Shown here: positions 29,001 to 43,959 of the stretch, piece by piece
Layout of the letters: each line of letters opens with the position of its first letter
Position numbering within the stretch: position 1 is the first letter of the stretch
Assembly: GCF_015706575.1 (NCBI RefSeq)
Contig: NW_024037050.1
Coordinates: forward strand, 620,001-684,000
Source of the DNA: Patiria miniata
Lineage: Eukaryota > Echinodermata > Asteroidea > Valvatida > Asterinidae
Direction of reading: 5' to 3'
DNA length: 64,000 nucleotides
The notes under the pieces: model-generated
Seen by the model: the letters and a program-made list of their open reading frames with translations, nothing else
Database searches by the model: none
What the model was told of the DNA's origin: nothing
Translations under genes and position numbers: made by a program

Positions 29001-32000
29001 TCCACGTGATTTTCATGCTAAGCAAACAACAGCTGAATACTAAACATGAGCAATATACATAAAGTGGAGTTTTGGCTGGTAACCTGCTTTTACAAAATGT
29101 ATAAGCCATACTTTTTTGTCCTAAGCAAATTTTTGTGTTTAGCAGCGCCATCAAATTGGCCCCAGCTGGTGACTAGGCCACACAACGCCCTATATCGTGC
29201 CCCCGCCAAGCCATTCCCATCATTACACACATAGGCCTACCTGTGTAGCGTCATTTGCCATTCCCCCTTGTCGTCTGGCACAGGAAATCTGGAAATTGTG
29301 GCGCACGTCTTCATCCGCATTTCCTGCAGATAAATCAATAAAAATGGGAAGCAAAAGATCAACAGTGCACACAGTGCTTGCACTATTTGGCACTTATTCT
29401 CAGAACCCGGACACTTGGAACATGCCACTGTGAATAATCGAGGCTCAAATAGGAATACACATTACTCACTCTCAGATCAGCCTAAAAACACCTAGGGAAC
29501 ATTTTCACAGTGCTGCTTATCACGGAAATTCACTAGGCTCAAAGTATTGTCTGCTTGGCAAAACAGCTTACTACCCAAAATGTCATGTAGTTTGTTGGGA
29601 AAAGTGCTACTTCCCACCTAGTTTTGGCAAAGGATTTGTGAGATTTTCCATTTATTTCCATAACAAAAGCAGAATTCTAAAACAAGCATTACGTAAATTT
29701 GATTCAATCTGTACTGCCAAGCTGTATTCACGCATTTTCTTTATTCAAAGAAACTTTGTAATAGATCCATCCATTATCAAGACCCTTCCCACTTCAAAGA
29801 AGCATTACGGCCTGAAATCCTTTTAAAAAAAAGTAGTTTTGGATTGTTTACTTATCCGTTTTCAAAGGTCTGGTTGAAAGGAAACAAACCAAATATCTTA
29901 CAGTTTCCGAGAAAAGACAGAGAACAAAATAACAGCGTTGCTGTTGAAACCCCTCAGCCATAGTCAAGTTATCATCCGGAAACCATTAACCTTTAACTAA
30001 ACATGGTAAGCTTGACCTTTGACCTTTCACCCCAGAACCAATCCCAACTTGCCTGTACCCAAGAGCAACCCCCTACCCAAGTTAGACACCAATCTCATTT
30101 CCAACTCAAGTTATCCGGAAACCATTTACCTTTAACTCACCACGGTGACCTTGACCTTTGACCTTTTGACCCCAAAACCAATCCCAACTTGCCTTCTCCC
30201 AAGAGCAACATCCTACCAAAGTTAGACAGCAAAATCTCATTTCTAACTCAAGTTATCATCCAGAAACCATTTAAATTGTACCTTTAACTCACCACGGTGA
30301 CCTTGACCTTTTACCTTTTGACCTCAAAACCCATCCCAACTTGCCTACTCCTCAGGGCAACCCCCTACCGAAGTTGCAATCCCAAACAACATTTCTAACT
30401 CAAGTTATCATCCGGAAACTAAGCTGCCCGGACATACGGACATCCCAGCCAGATGGACTTCTGGGGTATGAGCTCCGTGTGCCAACAAAAGAGGGCGCCC
30501 TTTTACCTAGCAACAACGTCCCATGGGCGGGACATTTAGCTGGTAGACGCGCACCGTTCCTTGTGTGTGATGCACGTACACCAGGGGATTTGAACTATGT
30601 ACACGCAAAGGTACGGCCGCGCGTTGCGGCAAAATTGCAGTCAGGCAAGATGGCGTCGGTCGATCACCCCCAACTGTACTTTGTTTGCCAGTGAGGGGGT
30701 ACTTGTGAATGGAACGGATACCTCCATTGTTGTCCCATTGTCCCTATTTCTAAAGATTTCCTTGCGGGTACCCTTTTTTCTAAAGATTTTATTTGCGGGG
30801 TACCTCGAACAAAGGACAGGTACCCCACAAGTGGTCTGTGGTAAGCACGGACGGACGTTCCAGCCAGACGGAATTGTGGGGTGATAGCATTGTGTTCCCA
30901 TTATCCCTTTTTCTAAAGAGTCCCTTCTGGGGTGATGTTTTTCTATTGTGAAAAAAGTGGGGTGATGTGTCCTGAAAGGAACATCACCCCACAAGGGTGG
31001 TATGGTCAGAACGGCCGGACAGACGGATGGACAGACGCTGTAGGCGATGACAATACCCTTCGAGCCTCTCGGCTGAGGGGTAAAAATGATTGTTTACATC
31101 GGACGCAGAAGACATTTTTTGGCATACACACATGTTAATTAAATTCCAGCCCACATCAGTTCAATGTACAGTTTACATTGTGTGTGTCACATAATACATA
31201 CAGCACTAATACACAGGTGTTGTTTCTTGCACATCCGCAGAATGCAATGCAATGTAATGCAGGCAGTGGCGCACACCTTCCCCCAAGAGGTTGTCAATTT
31301 TCCTTTTTTTTTAGGAGGGGGCTTAATTTTTTTTTTGTCCCACGATTAGACCGTGGTGATATGTATGTGTTCTATTTTCGAGTAGTATAATAGGGGCGTT
31401 AATGGCGTCACCAACGTCCAATAGTCCATCTCCAAAATTTTGGGCAACATTTTTTGAAAAAATTCAAACTTCCAAAAATAATTTGAAAACAAAATTGTGA
31501 GCGCCCCCCCCCCCAGCCAAATCCTTTGTGCCCCACTAAATGCAGGATTCCAACAAGTACCCAACAGCTCGACTTTTGAGAGTCAAAATGTTGACCCCCC
31601 GAAAATCGTTCTCGCATGGTTCTCGCAAGAATAACACAAAAACACCCAGTTTTTAAAGGATGCTAGTGTTTTAAATGCTCTTTCCATTTCGTTTAAAATG
31701 CCTTTTTTAGCCCAATTGGGCGCACTCCAGGACATTATGTCCCTTTATAACCCATCTAAGCCACGACTGCACAACCAAATGTCTGGAAAAAAGTCCAACA
31801 CACCGTACATGAAAGTGCACAGATGCATGATGTGCATGGCTGAAAAATTCTAAAGTGCACACTTCAAAAGGTACAAATACATGCAGATTACATGTATGCC
31901 TATCCAATACACAGAATATAAATGCACACATTCAGGCCAACCAGCAACAAAAATGGACCAAAGGCCACAATTATATGGCTGGAGATCAAGAAATCATGAA

Positions 32001-35000
32001 AAGGTCACCTTGTATTAGATCAACAATGCCAAAGACAATGAGTGGGATTCAGGTCACGGGTTGAGGCACATGAGACAATGTATTACTTCCAAGCGTTGTT
32101 AACAGTTGCTTCGGTGCCATTTCTGTCTCGTGAGATGCTTACATGTGCACGTGACAGGTTTATGCGTACCATTTTAAGTTTGGCATGTGCACTTCGGCCA
32201 CTCACACGCACTCACCAGCGCATGCACACCATGTGCCCGATCCTAGCTCACATGAGTGAGCTTGACAACGCCAACTATTCTTGCCCGGACACTATACACT
32301 ACCACAAAGTACGTGGTCAATGGCGTAAGAGAAACATAAACAACCACTAACCTGCATGAGGTCATCTATATTGAAGACAAACGGATTCTGACCAAAATTT
32401 GTGTCCACAATCTCCCCGGGGGTCTGAAGCCCCACCGTGGGGTAGAGGTTACTCTGAAAGACAGAAAACAATGATATTTTTTTTTTAATATTTAAAGTGT
32501 TTACGTACCAGAATACTCGACTTCCTTCATACAGATTGGCATGGGTGAACTGTCCGAAAAAAACTAATTAATCTCTTGTGGTTTTAATCTGTGATAAAAA
32601 AAAAGCTGTATCCTCTCTGAGTGATCCCATTTTGCGTGTTGCCATTTCTTGAGGTTTTCAGCATTTCTTATGTTGCTAGGATCGTGACTTTGGCAAGTTT
32701 GCACGTGATCCTTGGCTACACGGCATCTGGGTTTTATGGCTTCTGACTAGCACATCTTGAACAAAGTTGTTGACAAAATAAGGAAACCGTCAACATACAG
32801 GGGTGGACAGCTCAGTTGGAAAAGCTACGGTCCAATATTTATGATGTTGTAGGTTCCAACCCCCTCTAGTCAATTTCTTTCTTCAACTTAAATTTTTTTT
32901 TTTAAATACTGTTGACAAACATCATTCTACATGTCGTAATTCTGGATGTTTATTCATTTCCAAATAGTCCAGAAGACAGAAAAAAATTCTGAAACTTTCC
33001 CAAATGTCAAACTACCCCTGTACTTCTGAAGAGTTTGTTCACCATATGTAGAGCAACGGAGGCATACGGAACCACTTTCAGGTTTGCCAGCCTGTCGAAC
33101 AATTTGACAGATGGTCTGGGCATGTTCAGGAATATCAAGTCGGACTGCACATGTTTCAAGTCTAAATTCAACCTCAAAATGAGAATTCATACCCGTGGGT
33201 AAAATCACTTGTGGCTAACTTTGTTTAGTAAGTCAGTTTATTTCTAACTGTTTAGAAAGGACTATCTGTTATAAGTTTCAATCTTAATAATTGTGGAGAC
33301 CTGTGGAGTTTTAAAGGTACATTTACCTAGCATAATTTGCTTTTTGTGTATTTTTTCCCCGCTTGAAGCAACAAAATTGCTGAAAATCTTAAGTAGGATG
33401 CATAACAACTGTGGAAAATTTAGCTCAGTGGTAGACCCAATAGGTCTCTCTCAAATGACGTCACTGCCTACAGATTGTCACATGCTTGGGTATTTTTGTG
33501 ACGCACATCGGCTGTGCCGTGCCATATTTCAAAGAAATTTCAAGCAACATGCGCGCGTTTAAAACATTTTGCACTGCGCGCACACGAACCTGATGGCATT
33601 GAAAACACAGCTGTAATTTTCTTCTGAAGATGGCGTCGTTTGAGAGGGGTCTAAAACTGGGGCACTGGAATTTTTTTTTCTTTTTCTTCCCACACACAAT
33701 TTTGGGTCCATCACAAATAAAAAAGAACTTTAAATTTCAGTAAAAATACAATAAAATGCTCTGTACATAAATCATCAAGCAGTAAAATAATTGAGTGTCC
33801 AATGTGTCCCAAGCATTAAAAGTACTGAAACATAATAATAATAAATTGGCAGTGTGATCAAAATAGAGTCTGGCAAACAGTCAGGACGGCCCAGCATGAT
33901 ATCTGTCGATTCGGCTCCATGTCAAGGCACTGGGCAGATGTGATTTGGGTCAAAACACACAGACAAACCATGACACAAAATGCCCTTGGAAAGAAAAAAA
34001 AATCTTCAAACACTGGTTGAGATTTAGGGATGTGCATTTTCAAATAATTTGATTATTCCAACTTGGACTTGATCGAATGCTCGCATAGTCGACTTCAAAA
34101 TGCACTGATCAAGTCAAACATGTGCCCGCCTAAGCTTGCCACCGATCAGGTTTTGCATGAGCCTGCACTTGTCGAAAATTAACAAAGAGCTTATTAAAAC
34201 CATATAAAGAACAGGAAATGGAATGGCTGATATTTGACTGATTTTCAAGAAGAAAACTGATCTAATATTCCTCATGGAAACCCTTTAATTGTGCGCAATA
34301 GTTGTTTTTAACAAACATGTGGCATTTGACAAACAATAAAACCATGCAACTGAAGCAAGCAAAATAATATTGTTTAATTTTTTTTATATTTTCCAAGAAA
34401 CCGCTCACATTTTTTTTTTCCGACTATTTGAATCGAAAAAATGCTATACCGATATTCTGCTGATGATCGCATATTCCAATATTCGGTATATTCCGCCCAG
34501 CTTTATTGGAAATCTTACAAAATACTGCAAGAATGACATTCTATAGACCTTATGCGTTAAGGCGGAGTCAGACGGCCATGGTCTTATATTGCTCAGAAAG
34601 GCATGAGTAAACCTTTTGAGCATTCACTGTTAATACAAGTACATGCAGATTCAAATGACAAATAACACCCCTGAGATACATGCAAAGCATAATATCTATT
34701 CAAAACAAAATCCCTCTTGAGAAACCAACATGTGTTCACAAGGAGAAAATATAGGAAGCATAAACCCACAAAAAGGCCTCCTCGTCAAATCGTGGCTTGT
34801 GCCAATATCTCATTAGAGATCCGTAGATGAAGTTGTCATGGAAACAACTTGAGACATTTACATGTGTCTTATTCTATTTTAAGCAGAGAACAAATACCCA
34901 AGATTGCTTTTTAAGCAGAAATAAAAGATATAAAATTCACATTATGTAACGATTCTCTCATCCAAGAGACAGACCAATAATAGTCAATTTTCATGAAAAT

Positions 35001-38000
35001 TGACTGTACATGCAATTCTTCTTTTGAGTGTATATACCGGTTGTATACAAATATTGAGTGGCTCAGAGTGGAATGGGAGGAATATTATCCCAAGGTAAAA
35101 TCTGGACTTTTTTATTTCACCGAAGCCGAGTGAACTGGAAAAGTCCAGATTTTACCGAGCGATACATACGTGTATATTCCTCTCATTTCACAATTTAAAG
35201 CCAATCAATAATTGTTTCATATAACTGACATACATGTGTAGATGCCTGACATTTGATTTACAGTTAAATGAACTTCATTTTTAATACAAAATCGGTGGGG
35301 AATGTATTTCTTTCTTCCAAACCACCCCTTCACTAAATGTTTGAGCCCAACTCTGTAGCTACTGGCTTTTGGGAACAATACGCGCTTCGAGCAATGCTCA
35401 ACGCGCACACCAGCATGCATTTGCACACAAATACCGTGCCATGGAACAACAATAATCCTAACCGTTGAATACTAAATCCCATTCACCATGGGCGAATGGG
35501 ACTTTTTGAGCCCCAGCGTGAATTGGAGCAATAATGAATGCCACGTGAGTTCCACCAATCAAATGACAAGAATCTGTATGTCAGTTAAGCTTAAAGTATC
35601 TGGTTTCTGGTATGCGCACACATCGCCGTAGCTATGCGAGTCGGCAAAATTTTAAAGTTTTTTTTCAATGTAAGATGATGTCTCAAAACCGCCAAACTAA
35701 CTGGTTTGACTGGAATCCTGCTGCTGCACAATTTTAACATGTTTTTATATATATTTTGCACTAAAATTGGTCGGGCACCATTTGCAGACGGTGTTGTAAT
35801 TTTGAATTGTGTGTTTTGAAGCCAGACTGAGGGAGTGATGGTCGTGTATCTGGAACCTGTAAACACTTTTTAATTAGCGCAATATGTAAGGGAGTAGACT
35901 AATGACCAGCCTGGCAGCACGTGCACGATTTCGATGTTTGGTCTGACCATGGTCTGGCATTACCGTTTTCTCTGATTTTTGTCTTGACTATCCAAATTTC
36001 ACTGATGTTCATGTCGATCGAGATCGTAAGTGGGTGCAGAATTCTCAAGCCTTATGGCCTTACTGAGGTCACCTCAAGCTCCACTCTGAAGGATATTTTT
36101 GAGATCGAAGGGGATTGAAGCGTCATCTGCAACATCAGCCGACATTTGAAGAAAAAAAAATAGGGGAGGGGGGGAAAAAAGCCGCGTCGCCGCACAACTT
36201 TTGGGGCAAGCTCCATACCAGAAACCGAATTGGAAACCGAATTTTTTTGGCCTTATATGAAAACAAGTTGTGAATAGAGTATACAAATTCATGAAATTTA
36301 CAGTTATGAGTCAATAACATGTACTTTATTCCTATGATATTTTTATTACTTGGAGCAAGGGAGGAGGGTATGATTGGGGGAGTTGATGAAGGCAGAGGGT
36401 TGGAGGTATGGGAAGGGTTCATTCCACTCACAGGTAAATCTGTGAACGCTACACCCAGGTTGACGCCATTCTTGGTGTAGAAGCATGTGTTGTCTATGAG
36501 GTTGACGCCGCAGCCTACCACGTCGCCCGTCGTAAACGTCGGGCCGTACGACTGCCCGTTCCCTGCTGAGTTGAATGTGTGGCCATTGTCACCATGGTAA
36601 CCGTAGGAATGTTTGTCCCACCCTGGTGAAATCGTACAAAATAATGAGAGAACATTTACAAATGCTACAATGAGAAACACAGTGTGGTGACGAAACAGGT
36701 ACCGGGTACTGTTTGGCAGTGCAATGAGAAATAGGCGGGGCAGTTTTGGGCAAAAACCTGCGAAAAAAGGGAGCGGTACATTTGGGCAAATACAGTTTGA
36801 AAAAGGCGGGGCAAGTTTGCATGATACAGTGAAAAATACGCAGGGCGGGTTTATCTTGAGAAGCTGGTGAAGCTGGTTTCCGAGAATATATGCAGAGTAA
36901 GTTTGCGTAATTAATACTCTTGACCAAAAGGAGGGGCAGGTTTACGTACTACTAAGAAAAACAGGCAAGATTGTGTGAAACAGTGACAAATGGGTGGGGC
37001 AGGTTTGTGTGATACAGAGTGAAATAGGTGTTGTAATTTTGTGTGATACAGTGAAAAATAGGCGGGATAAGTTTGTGTAATACAGTGAGAAATACAATGT
37101 AGGCATGGCAGGTTTGTGTGATTCAGTGAGAAAGAGGTGGGGTAGATTTGAGCGATACAGTGTGACACAGGCGGGGCAGGTTTGTGTAACACAGCGAGAA
37201 ATAGACGTGGCAGATTCGTGTAATACAGTGAGAAATAGGTGGGGTAGGTTTGTGTGATACAGTGTGAAATAGGCAAGTCAGGTTTGTGTACTAGTGAGAA
37301 ATAGGCGGGGTAGGTTTGCGTGATACAGTGTGAACCAGGTGGGGCGAGGCTCGTGTGAAACAGTGTGAAATAGGCGTAGCAGGTTTGTGTACTAGTGAGA
37401 AATAGGCGGGTAGGTTTGTGTGATACAGTGTGAAACAGGCATGTCAGGCTTGTGTACTAGTGAGAAATAGGCGGGGTAGGTTTGTGTGATACAGTGTGAA
37501 ACAGGTGGGGTGAGGTTCGTGTTATACAGTGAGAAATAGGCGGGGCCTATGTCAGGTTTGTGTACTTGTGAGAAATAGGCGGGGTAGGTTTGTGTGATAC
37601 AGTGTGAAATAGGCATGTCAGGTTTGTGTACTAGTGAGAAATAGGCGGGGAAAGTTTGTGTGATACAGTGACAAATGGGTGGAGTTGCTTTGCTTGATAC
37701 AGGGAAAATTAGTTGGGATACTGGTTTGTACAGTACAGTGAGAAGTTCTTAGGCAGGTTTGTGTGATATAGTGAGAAATGGACAAGCTTGTTTTACAAGG
37801 TTGTTGTCAGAAATAAGTAGGAAGTAAAATAGTGACACATTTTTGGGTGCAGCACTGACTACAGAATCAACACTTAAATTCCTACCAGGAAGTCTGTTCA
37901 TGTTGTTGACAAAGTCCTCTGTTGACAAACCAATACCCATGTATCTGTTGACAGGAAAAGAAAAACCAGAAATAAATCAATCACGAACAAATGAAATCAT

Positions 38001-41000
38001 GATGACCCACAGAACCCCACCTTTTTGTTATTTTTGAAGTTATAAAAAGAAATTTCAAATGATGATAATTTCATGACAAGTTTTATGGCAAGCGAAGAAC
38101 ATATTTTTGATTAAATGCTGGCACTCCCGATTCACATTATAAAGAACAATTGACACTTGAAAAAGTAGTAAAATAACCAAATTTCATTTCTCAATGAAAA
38201 GTACCGTACTTTATAGAAAATGTTACAATTTACCGGTACCTACAATTTCAACAAGATATACACTTACATGTACAATGTCATATCAATGTTGTGTGACAAT
38301 GTACACACATGTACATTACATGTATGTACACGTTCTTCCATGTGGAGAGATTTCAATGCACTATACCGGTATGTACCGTATGTATTGCATACAATGTACT
38401 CGTATAGGCACTAGGCTATAAATTTTTAAACTCCATGGACCATTAATTGTTGTGTTTATCACCAACATACAATGTTCATGTACATGTATGTTTGTAAGAA
38501 GGTTAAAGTTAGTTTAGTAATGTACATTGACGTGCATTATATACACTGCGGTACATGTTCATGTATGTAACTGCTGCCATTTAAAGGTACCGGTAGGGTA
38601 GATCATTTGTCAATTGTGCATTTTTAACATTTGAAGCAACAAAAGTGCTCAAAATCTAAACACGGGTGCTAAACAACTAACATGATGAACTTTTACCTCA
38701 GCGAATGCTGTATATTCCAAGAAAACAATATTCTAGGATCTTGATTTCAATTCAAAAGTAGCCGAGCCATACCTCGAAATGCGCCCAAAATCAGCATCCG
38801 GAACACATTCTCATTTAGCCGATTGCAGCTACGCGATGTCACGCACTGAACCGACAAATAATAGCAACTGTGCATGTATGTGCATCGTGTCAACGTTTGT
38901 GCGCACCCATTCATGGATTCACCAAATTGCAAGCCAACTGCTAACGGAAATTTCCAAAAATACGTCACTTGACGCATCTTTGGAAATGGCCGCCTATAAT
39001 TGTTTTCTTCAAAATGACAGCATGCCAGAAGGAATCATTTCACACTCACAGGGAGTTACATTACTATATAAACCAAGTAAGCTTTTTAACAATAATTTGG
39101 TCAGTTTCTTTTGGATAGCTGCAAATGATCTATTCTAACTTTTACATGCCCTTGGTATAGGTACATGTATATGTTAACACAGAGTTATCATGCTCAATAT
39201 CCCATCTTTTTAACAATACATGTACAATGTACACAATAAACACACTGAACATACATACATGTATATGAGTTTGTTTATGGTGTAAATCGAGGACACACAC
39301 ATGTGAATTGAGGACAGGAACCAAATCGAGGATGACCTCGATTAGAAAACGTGTACAAAACCAATGAGAGCTGTTGCGAAAATAGAAGAGGAACAAAAGA
39401 AAATCCTCGATTTACACCATAAACAAACGTGGGTGTACAGCCATTGTAGGCCTATAGACGATGTGACATTTGTTTACAAATTGGATGTTGTGGTCACGTA
39501 CCGACAATTTTCAGCAAATGCTGCTCTTCTTCACTAACCGGTATATCTCTTGAGATATGAATGGTTTGATCTTTGAAAGTGTTATATACCTTGTTGACAT
39601 GTTGACAAATCACATGCAGAAGATGCTTACATGTTTTGATTGCCCGGCGGTTGCTGGCATGATGGCACAGGGCACATGGTCTATGGCCGCTGTACATACC
39701 TACAGGTACTCGTACATGTAATACATGCCATAGCTATATAATTACTCATCAGTTTATCATACTGTACATGTATCGGTATGGATCAATATTGTTATTTGAA
39801 GCAAAAGTTGTTTTTAAATATGCAATAATTTTTTTTAAGACTGCATAAAAACATTTAAGTTTATTCAATACAGAGAGAGTACAAGGACGACATAAATAAT
39901 TTTAAAACTATATAAATATAAATATCTGTATTTAAAAATATCTGTATTTTAGATGACTTACATAATGTACATTATGCACGTGTACAATACTCATTTACAA
40001 GATCCATAATAGGAATGAGGTTACCAGTACTTACGGTACATACACATGTATGCTTGTACAATTTGTACACTCTGTTCAATTTATGTTTCGAAAGAGAAAG
40101 GGTTCCCTTCTATCTTATATTCATTATCCCCAACAGCTAGTTCATACCCCACACAAACAAAATAAAGCAAAACAAATTTCATGACATAACTTAATTTTCA
40201 TTATGACGTTCGTCGTTGCCTTATAATGAAATTGTTGGCACTAAAATTCAAGTGGAGTATAAACCGGCATTCACCCTCCAACACCTTTCAAAATTCACCA
40301 CAAGCGTTGAAGGGGAGCTTATATACTCTTGACCAGCATCCCATTTCATTAAACTCATCGTAACTTACGATGCATCATGCGACGTATCTTGCGATCAATT
40401 TCACAAAACACGTTGTAAGTGCGACGCATCATAGATTTTTTAATAGCACAGCCTGGTGACTGTTTTATGTATTTATTCAGCATACAGTAAATAGTCATCT
40501 GTCGAAATTTACAAAATGTAAAACAAAATGGCGGACATGCGATGCAATTTTAAAGGAAAACAAGCTTTCAGTGGACTGTGCAGCTACTTTGAAATTTCAA
40601 CTGCAAAATTCCAGGCTAATTCATAATTATTCAATGCATTTTCTATTTTTCCACACATTGTCATGGTATTATAGTCTCGTTTATATGGCATGAAACTGGC
40701 TATTAAAGAAAAAGACGTTTCTTATTTTGCAATGTACCACAAGACACATATAACGTGACGTGTTTGAAGCCGTTGTCAAGGAACTTAAGATGTGTTCAAC
40801 ACATCGCAAGTTTTGTTAAATGGATCATACATGTACGATGCTTCGCGAGTTGCGACGTGTTACACGTCGTGACTCAGGTTGCGACACGTCGCAGCGCTTC
40901 GTGAAATCAGGTGCAGGGTTGGCTTTCACCCATGCCGGGTGCTGGAACCGGTAGAAGCCATGTTGGAATATTGCTAGTGTAAAAGGGCTCCCTGAAATCT

Positions 41001-43908
41001 CTCTGTGTTGGACAACCAGGTCCAACATTGAACAAGGATATTCTGGACAATGTAAAAGGCTGTATTATATTCTTGCACAGTTATGTGTTTCGAAGGCAAA
41101 TAACAGGTTCGTTACAAGCAATAACAGTGTGGGGGGGGTAGAGTATCACGTAGAGAAACAACTGAATAGTCCCAACTTTATTCCGCAATACAATAATCTT
41201 TCCACATTAATGACCAACCAATGTTGACAGCCCCAGTGAAACAAAACAAGCCGTCCACCAGTCTGTGTTTTGTGCTAATCACTTATCAGGAGGAAGGGCA
41301 CACTTCCTACAATGATTGCTTCCTCCAAAATAATGTTTTCTTATCAAACCAGCAAAAAAAAAACGATTGACTTTCTTGATTCAACTTCCCGAGAGGAAGG
41401 ACATATTGTTGCAGCTATGAAAAAAAATGGGTGAGGCAGATAACAGGAATTCCCCTCTGTATCTCAGTTTATCTAGTGTTTCCAGCTTAACTCTGAACTG
41501 ATGAGGGTTCATCTTCATTAAGGCTGCTAAGCACAGCAACTGAAATTTGCTAAGCACAGAGATGCGGTTGGCACAGAAATTGAAATTTGGTAAGCACAGA
41601 AAGTAAACTTGCTCAGCCCAGAAAATGAAACTTAACAAGCACAATACTGAAATTTGCTAAGCACAGAAATTAGTTAAGCACATAAACTGACATTGCTAAG
41701 CACAGAAACTGAAATTTGCTATTATGATTAAGTAAAATTACACAGAGATCTATAATTTTTTGTTGTTGTTTCCTTGAATTTTGTCAACTACCAGATTGAA
41801 ATGGCTAAGCACAGAAAGTGCAAAATATGCTAAGCACAGAAAGTCAAATTTGCTAAGCACAGAAACTGAAAAATGCTATGCAACAGAAATCGAAATGTGC
41901 TAAGCATACAAACTGAAATTTGCTACAAAGCACAGAAACTGAAATTTGCTAAGCACTGAAATTGAAATGGCTAGCACAAAACTGCAAAATATGCTCAGCA
42001 CAGAAATTCAAATTTACTATTAAAGCACAGAAATTGAAATTTGCTACACAACAGAAATGGAAATTTTCTAAGCACAGAAACTGAAATTTGCTATTTTGAT
42101 TAAAAAAAAACAGAGATCTATAATTTGTTTTTGTTGTTTCCTTGAATTTTGTTACCTACCAAACCCGCAAAAGTGGCAGAATAAAGAGGGCAAAGAGCAT
42201 TGGATTCATATTATTACACACGAAAACTATGTTACAATTGTGCGAACCGGATATCCATTACACTGTGTCATACAGCATTTACACGTGCTTTACCATAATT
42301 CATCGAAAGTGCAATGAACTGTCACACATTCAGATTCTGAAGATCATCCCAAGCCTTGGGATTTATGGGATGACTCTTTCTAAATGAGCTCATGCATAAA
42401 ATCAGTCATTGACAAGTTTAAGGAACACTACATGTAAAATGTAGGTCCTGGAACAGCCCAATTGGGCTACAAAACGCACTTTGAACGAGATGATGTTAAT
42501 TGGAAATAACATTTAAAAGTAGGATATAAACATCCACACAACTATCCTTTCAAAACTGGGCGTTTTTGTGTTATTCCTGTATTATGCGTGTGAGAACAAA
42601 TTTCGGGGTCCACTTTTGCGACCCCATAAATTTGAGCCGTTTGGATGCTAGTTGTGATTTCATTCGTATCGTGTTCGCCTTTTGTGGACGTCGAAGAAAC
42701 CACTTTTTTTTGCATTGGCGATTGGTCACCGCGCGCTGTTTCCGAGACACACGTGTATATCGTACACTGAGAACGACACAAAAAACGTATTCGTACTCCG
42801 TCATGTCCGATGTAAACAAGCGGGGATTTTTCGTCTTTTCTCGGGAACGGTAAGACATTAGGTTGGTTTCCTTTCAACCAGATGTTTGAAATAGGCTAAG
42901 TAAACAATCCACAACATAAAATTTTCGGGGATTTCAGGACCTAGTGCCCCTTTAAGTGTCTGCCTAATTGAACCATGGTTGAACAGTACAGTTCACTATT
43001 AGCCTGTACATTGTACATGTACCAGTATACCTACAGTTGTACATGTACTGTAGGTATGAACATGGTACACAAGATAATGCAGTAATCAGGTAATGTCCAG
43101 TGCATGTACATGTACATGTACCAGTGTACATACATGTACATCATTTGACCCCTATCATGATTTGACCATAGAGCTGGGTCTCATAGCTCTATGATTTGAC
43201 ATGTACCGGTATGCGCACTATACTTTGGCTTTGAGGTAGATCCTACTATATCCTACTATAGGATGATAGGATCCAAATGTCAGGCCCTCAAACATTTTGT
43301 TTTGTATTTCAAACTGAAATTCTATCAACTATTCTGATTCAAATTATGTATGCATAGAGAAAGGACACACTTGTACACGTACATGGGCAATTCCACATTA
43401 ATGGGCCAATTAGATAAGTTTATGGATGTTGCATATAGAGGGTGAAAGATGAGCTAGTATTTTCTTTAGTTTTTCCTATACCTTGCTTAGCTGAAAGCAG
43501 GCGCGGTTCTAGAACCAATATTTTTTTTTTGGGGGGGGGGCTAGCACGGTGGAGCCAGAATTTTTTCAGGGAGGCGTGCTGAAATGTTGACCGGTTATTT
43601 TTTTCAGACACTTAGGCCTCCGAAATCAGATAGGGGGGGGGGGGGGTAAGTGGGGGGGGGGGGGGGGGGGGGCTCTCATGCCATATTTTCAATGGGGAGC
43701 GCCAATAAAATATTTTCAATGGGGAGCGCCAATAAAATCCTAAAATCATTCACACTATATTAACTAATGCACCCTTGTCACGGATATTTCTTCTTTAGGG
43801 GAGACCGTTCGCATGTACATTTGTACATCACAATCCTTCTTTTTTTGCTAATGCAATTTCTTTTACGGAATTTATTTTGCTAAACAAAATTTGGGGGGGG
43901 GGCTACAG

Positions 43909-43959
<51 letters not shown>

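Noticed and set aside
36911-37616. Minus-strand frames reading [15 protein letters not shown] repeatedly
   Set aside because: Translation of a minisatellite inside a RANBP9/10 intron; there are no splice sites or domain to support coding.
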